The notes beneath the pieces are model-generated. The model made no database searches, was not told the origin of the DNA, and saw only the letters and a program-made list of their open reading frames with translations. Shown in pieces: positions 34,174 through 34,926 of a stretch of 34,926 nt of DNA (position 1 is the first letter of the stretch; the number at the start of each line of letters is the position of its first letter). Location: the NCBI GenBank assembly GCA_031257535.1, contig JAIROO010000148.1, positions 1-34,926 of the forward strand, in the 5' to 3' direction. The translations under genes were made by a program, and so were the position numbers. The stretch comes from Deltaproteobacteria bacterium. Its GTDB lineage: Bacteria; Desulfobacterota; Desulfarculia; Adiutricales; Adiutricaceae.

Positions 34174-34926
34174 TCAATAAATCTTGGCTAAGACATAGGC
34201 TCTTTCGACTATGCCCACAGCCATTTTTTTAGCCACGGGAAATTCTTGATCAAATCCAGCGGCGTATTTCCTTAGGCTTATTTGTTTGATCGCGCCGTCC
34301 ACCGCCTTATTAAGGAGCTTTTTTATGTCTTCTTCGGTCGCCTCGTCCTTTTCGCCGGTAATTTTTTCGAATTTGATTTCGACTATAAAAACCGCCTTTT
34401 TGGGAATCTCAATAAATAAATCGAAGACTCCCTCCGAGACGCTGACCTCGCATTTGACCTTAAAATGGAGGGCCTTTAAAACGGAATAGATGAGGGCGTG
34501 ATGGTAACCTTCCAAAGCCCTTTGCTCTTGATAAGGAACCCACCGTAAAATAGTTTCCAAATATTTCGCGACGGCCGCCTCGTCAAAAGCCAAAAGGGCC
34601 GTCTTGATATTGGCGGCCAACTCAAGGATATGGCTTTCTCGGCACCCGGTCATAGCCGTCAAAAGGCTCGCGTTTAAGGCCTGGTCGACTTCCAAGTTGG
34701 GGCAACGGAGATTAAACTTGTCGAATCCAAGCTTTTTTTCGATCGTTAGATAACCAGTTTGGAAAAGGAGAGGGGCGAGCGTAAGTTTGGCCACGTCTAC
34801 CGCGTTTAAGCTGGACTGACGCAGCTCATAGCTTTCGGCTCGGACGTAATCAATCGGATTTCGCTGGATAAGCTCCAGAAGGAAACTAGGCGTTCCAGTA
34901 TAGAACCAGAAAGATTCCAAGGATTT
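34174..34926 (-). CDS. PD-(D/E)XK nuclease-like protein, DUF1703 type (5' end outside window)
   Basis: The C-terminal ~250 residues of a protein whose reading frame stays open to the window edge. The track's start at 34920 is a TTG inside the frame and is not credible. The sequence fits the C-terminal half of the AAA-ATPase-like / DUF1703 (PD-(D/E)XK) proteins common in host-associated anaerobes. SFWFYTGTPSFLLELI resembles the end of the AAA-like part. GVFDLFIEIPKKAVFIVEIKF contains the nuclease-fold core, Asp then Glu-x-Lys. AVDGAIKQISLRKYA is the downstream helix of this family. Cellular function is not established. The gene is convergent with the HerA cassette, so it is not in the same transcript. 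Confidence 0.82.
   Translation of the reverse strand, partial: KSLESFWFYTGTPSFLLELIQRNPIDYVRAESYELRQSSLNAVDVAKLTLAPLLFQTGYLTIEKKLGFDKFNLRCPNLEVDQALNASLLTAMTGCRESHILELAANIKTALLAFDEAAVAKYLETILRWVPYQEQRALEGYHHALIYSVLKALHFKVKCEVSVSEGVFDLFIEIPKKAVFIVEIKFEKITGEKDEATEEDIKKLLNKAVDGAIKQISLRKYAAGFDQEFPVAKKMAVGIVERAYVLAKIY

Overview
The window comes from the chromosome of a bacterium with a moderate, rather AT-leaning base composition. It is most likely a Gram-negative anaerobe. A heptose-7-phosphate kinase (LPS core precursor) and a dTDP-rhamnose reductase point to an outer membrane. The rubredoxin / rubrerythrin-like / FprA flavo-diiron trio is the classic oxygen and peroxide defence of strict anaerobes such as Desulfobacterota or Clostridia. 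A type III glutamine synthetase followed by GOGAT handles ammonium assimilation. I cannot name the species; a Desulfobacterota-like anaerobe is a guess.

Layout. 1-3800: a large polytopic membrane protein and RmlD on the minus strand, separated by copies of a dispersed foldback repeat. 3807-12491: minus-strand nitrogen block (gltD, gltB, type III glnN). 12948-13424: a DinB-like protein. 13461-14154: an AT-rich gap with two repeat copies, followed by an AT-rich SAM methyltransferase. 15222-22387: plus-strand housekeeping genes (ppx/gppA, guaB, dnaE, hldA-type kinase). 22500-23135: pth on the minus strand. 23817-26033: oxygen-defence cluster. 26529-28868: a second membrane protein, paralogous to the first. 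28943-29431: a YbaK-type deacylase. 29890-33710: a tight two-gene cassette, a two-winged-helix-like protein coupled to a 1049-aa protein with two P-loop ATPase domains (N-terminal AAA/STAND-like, C-terminal HerA/FtsK-like). 34174-end: the C-terminal part of a PD-(D/E)XK (DUF1703-like) protein.

Two things stand out. First, eight copies of a ~137-bp element with ~17-19-bp terminal inverted repeats (GATGGCCTTGTAAAAAC...), capable of folding back over nearly its whole length. In at least four cases it lies directly 5' of a gene in the same relative orientation, carries a sigma70-like promoter (TTGAAA-N17-TACTAT in the best copies) and in two cases supplies the Shine-Dalgarno; before dnaE its end abuts the ATG. 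Second, the two-gene wHTH / double-ATPase HerA cassette, which has the look of an uncharacterised defence or DNA-translocation system. Both membrane-protein paralogues and rmlD sit behind repeat copies, suggesting that the element spreads expression signals to cell-surface genes.
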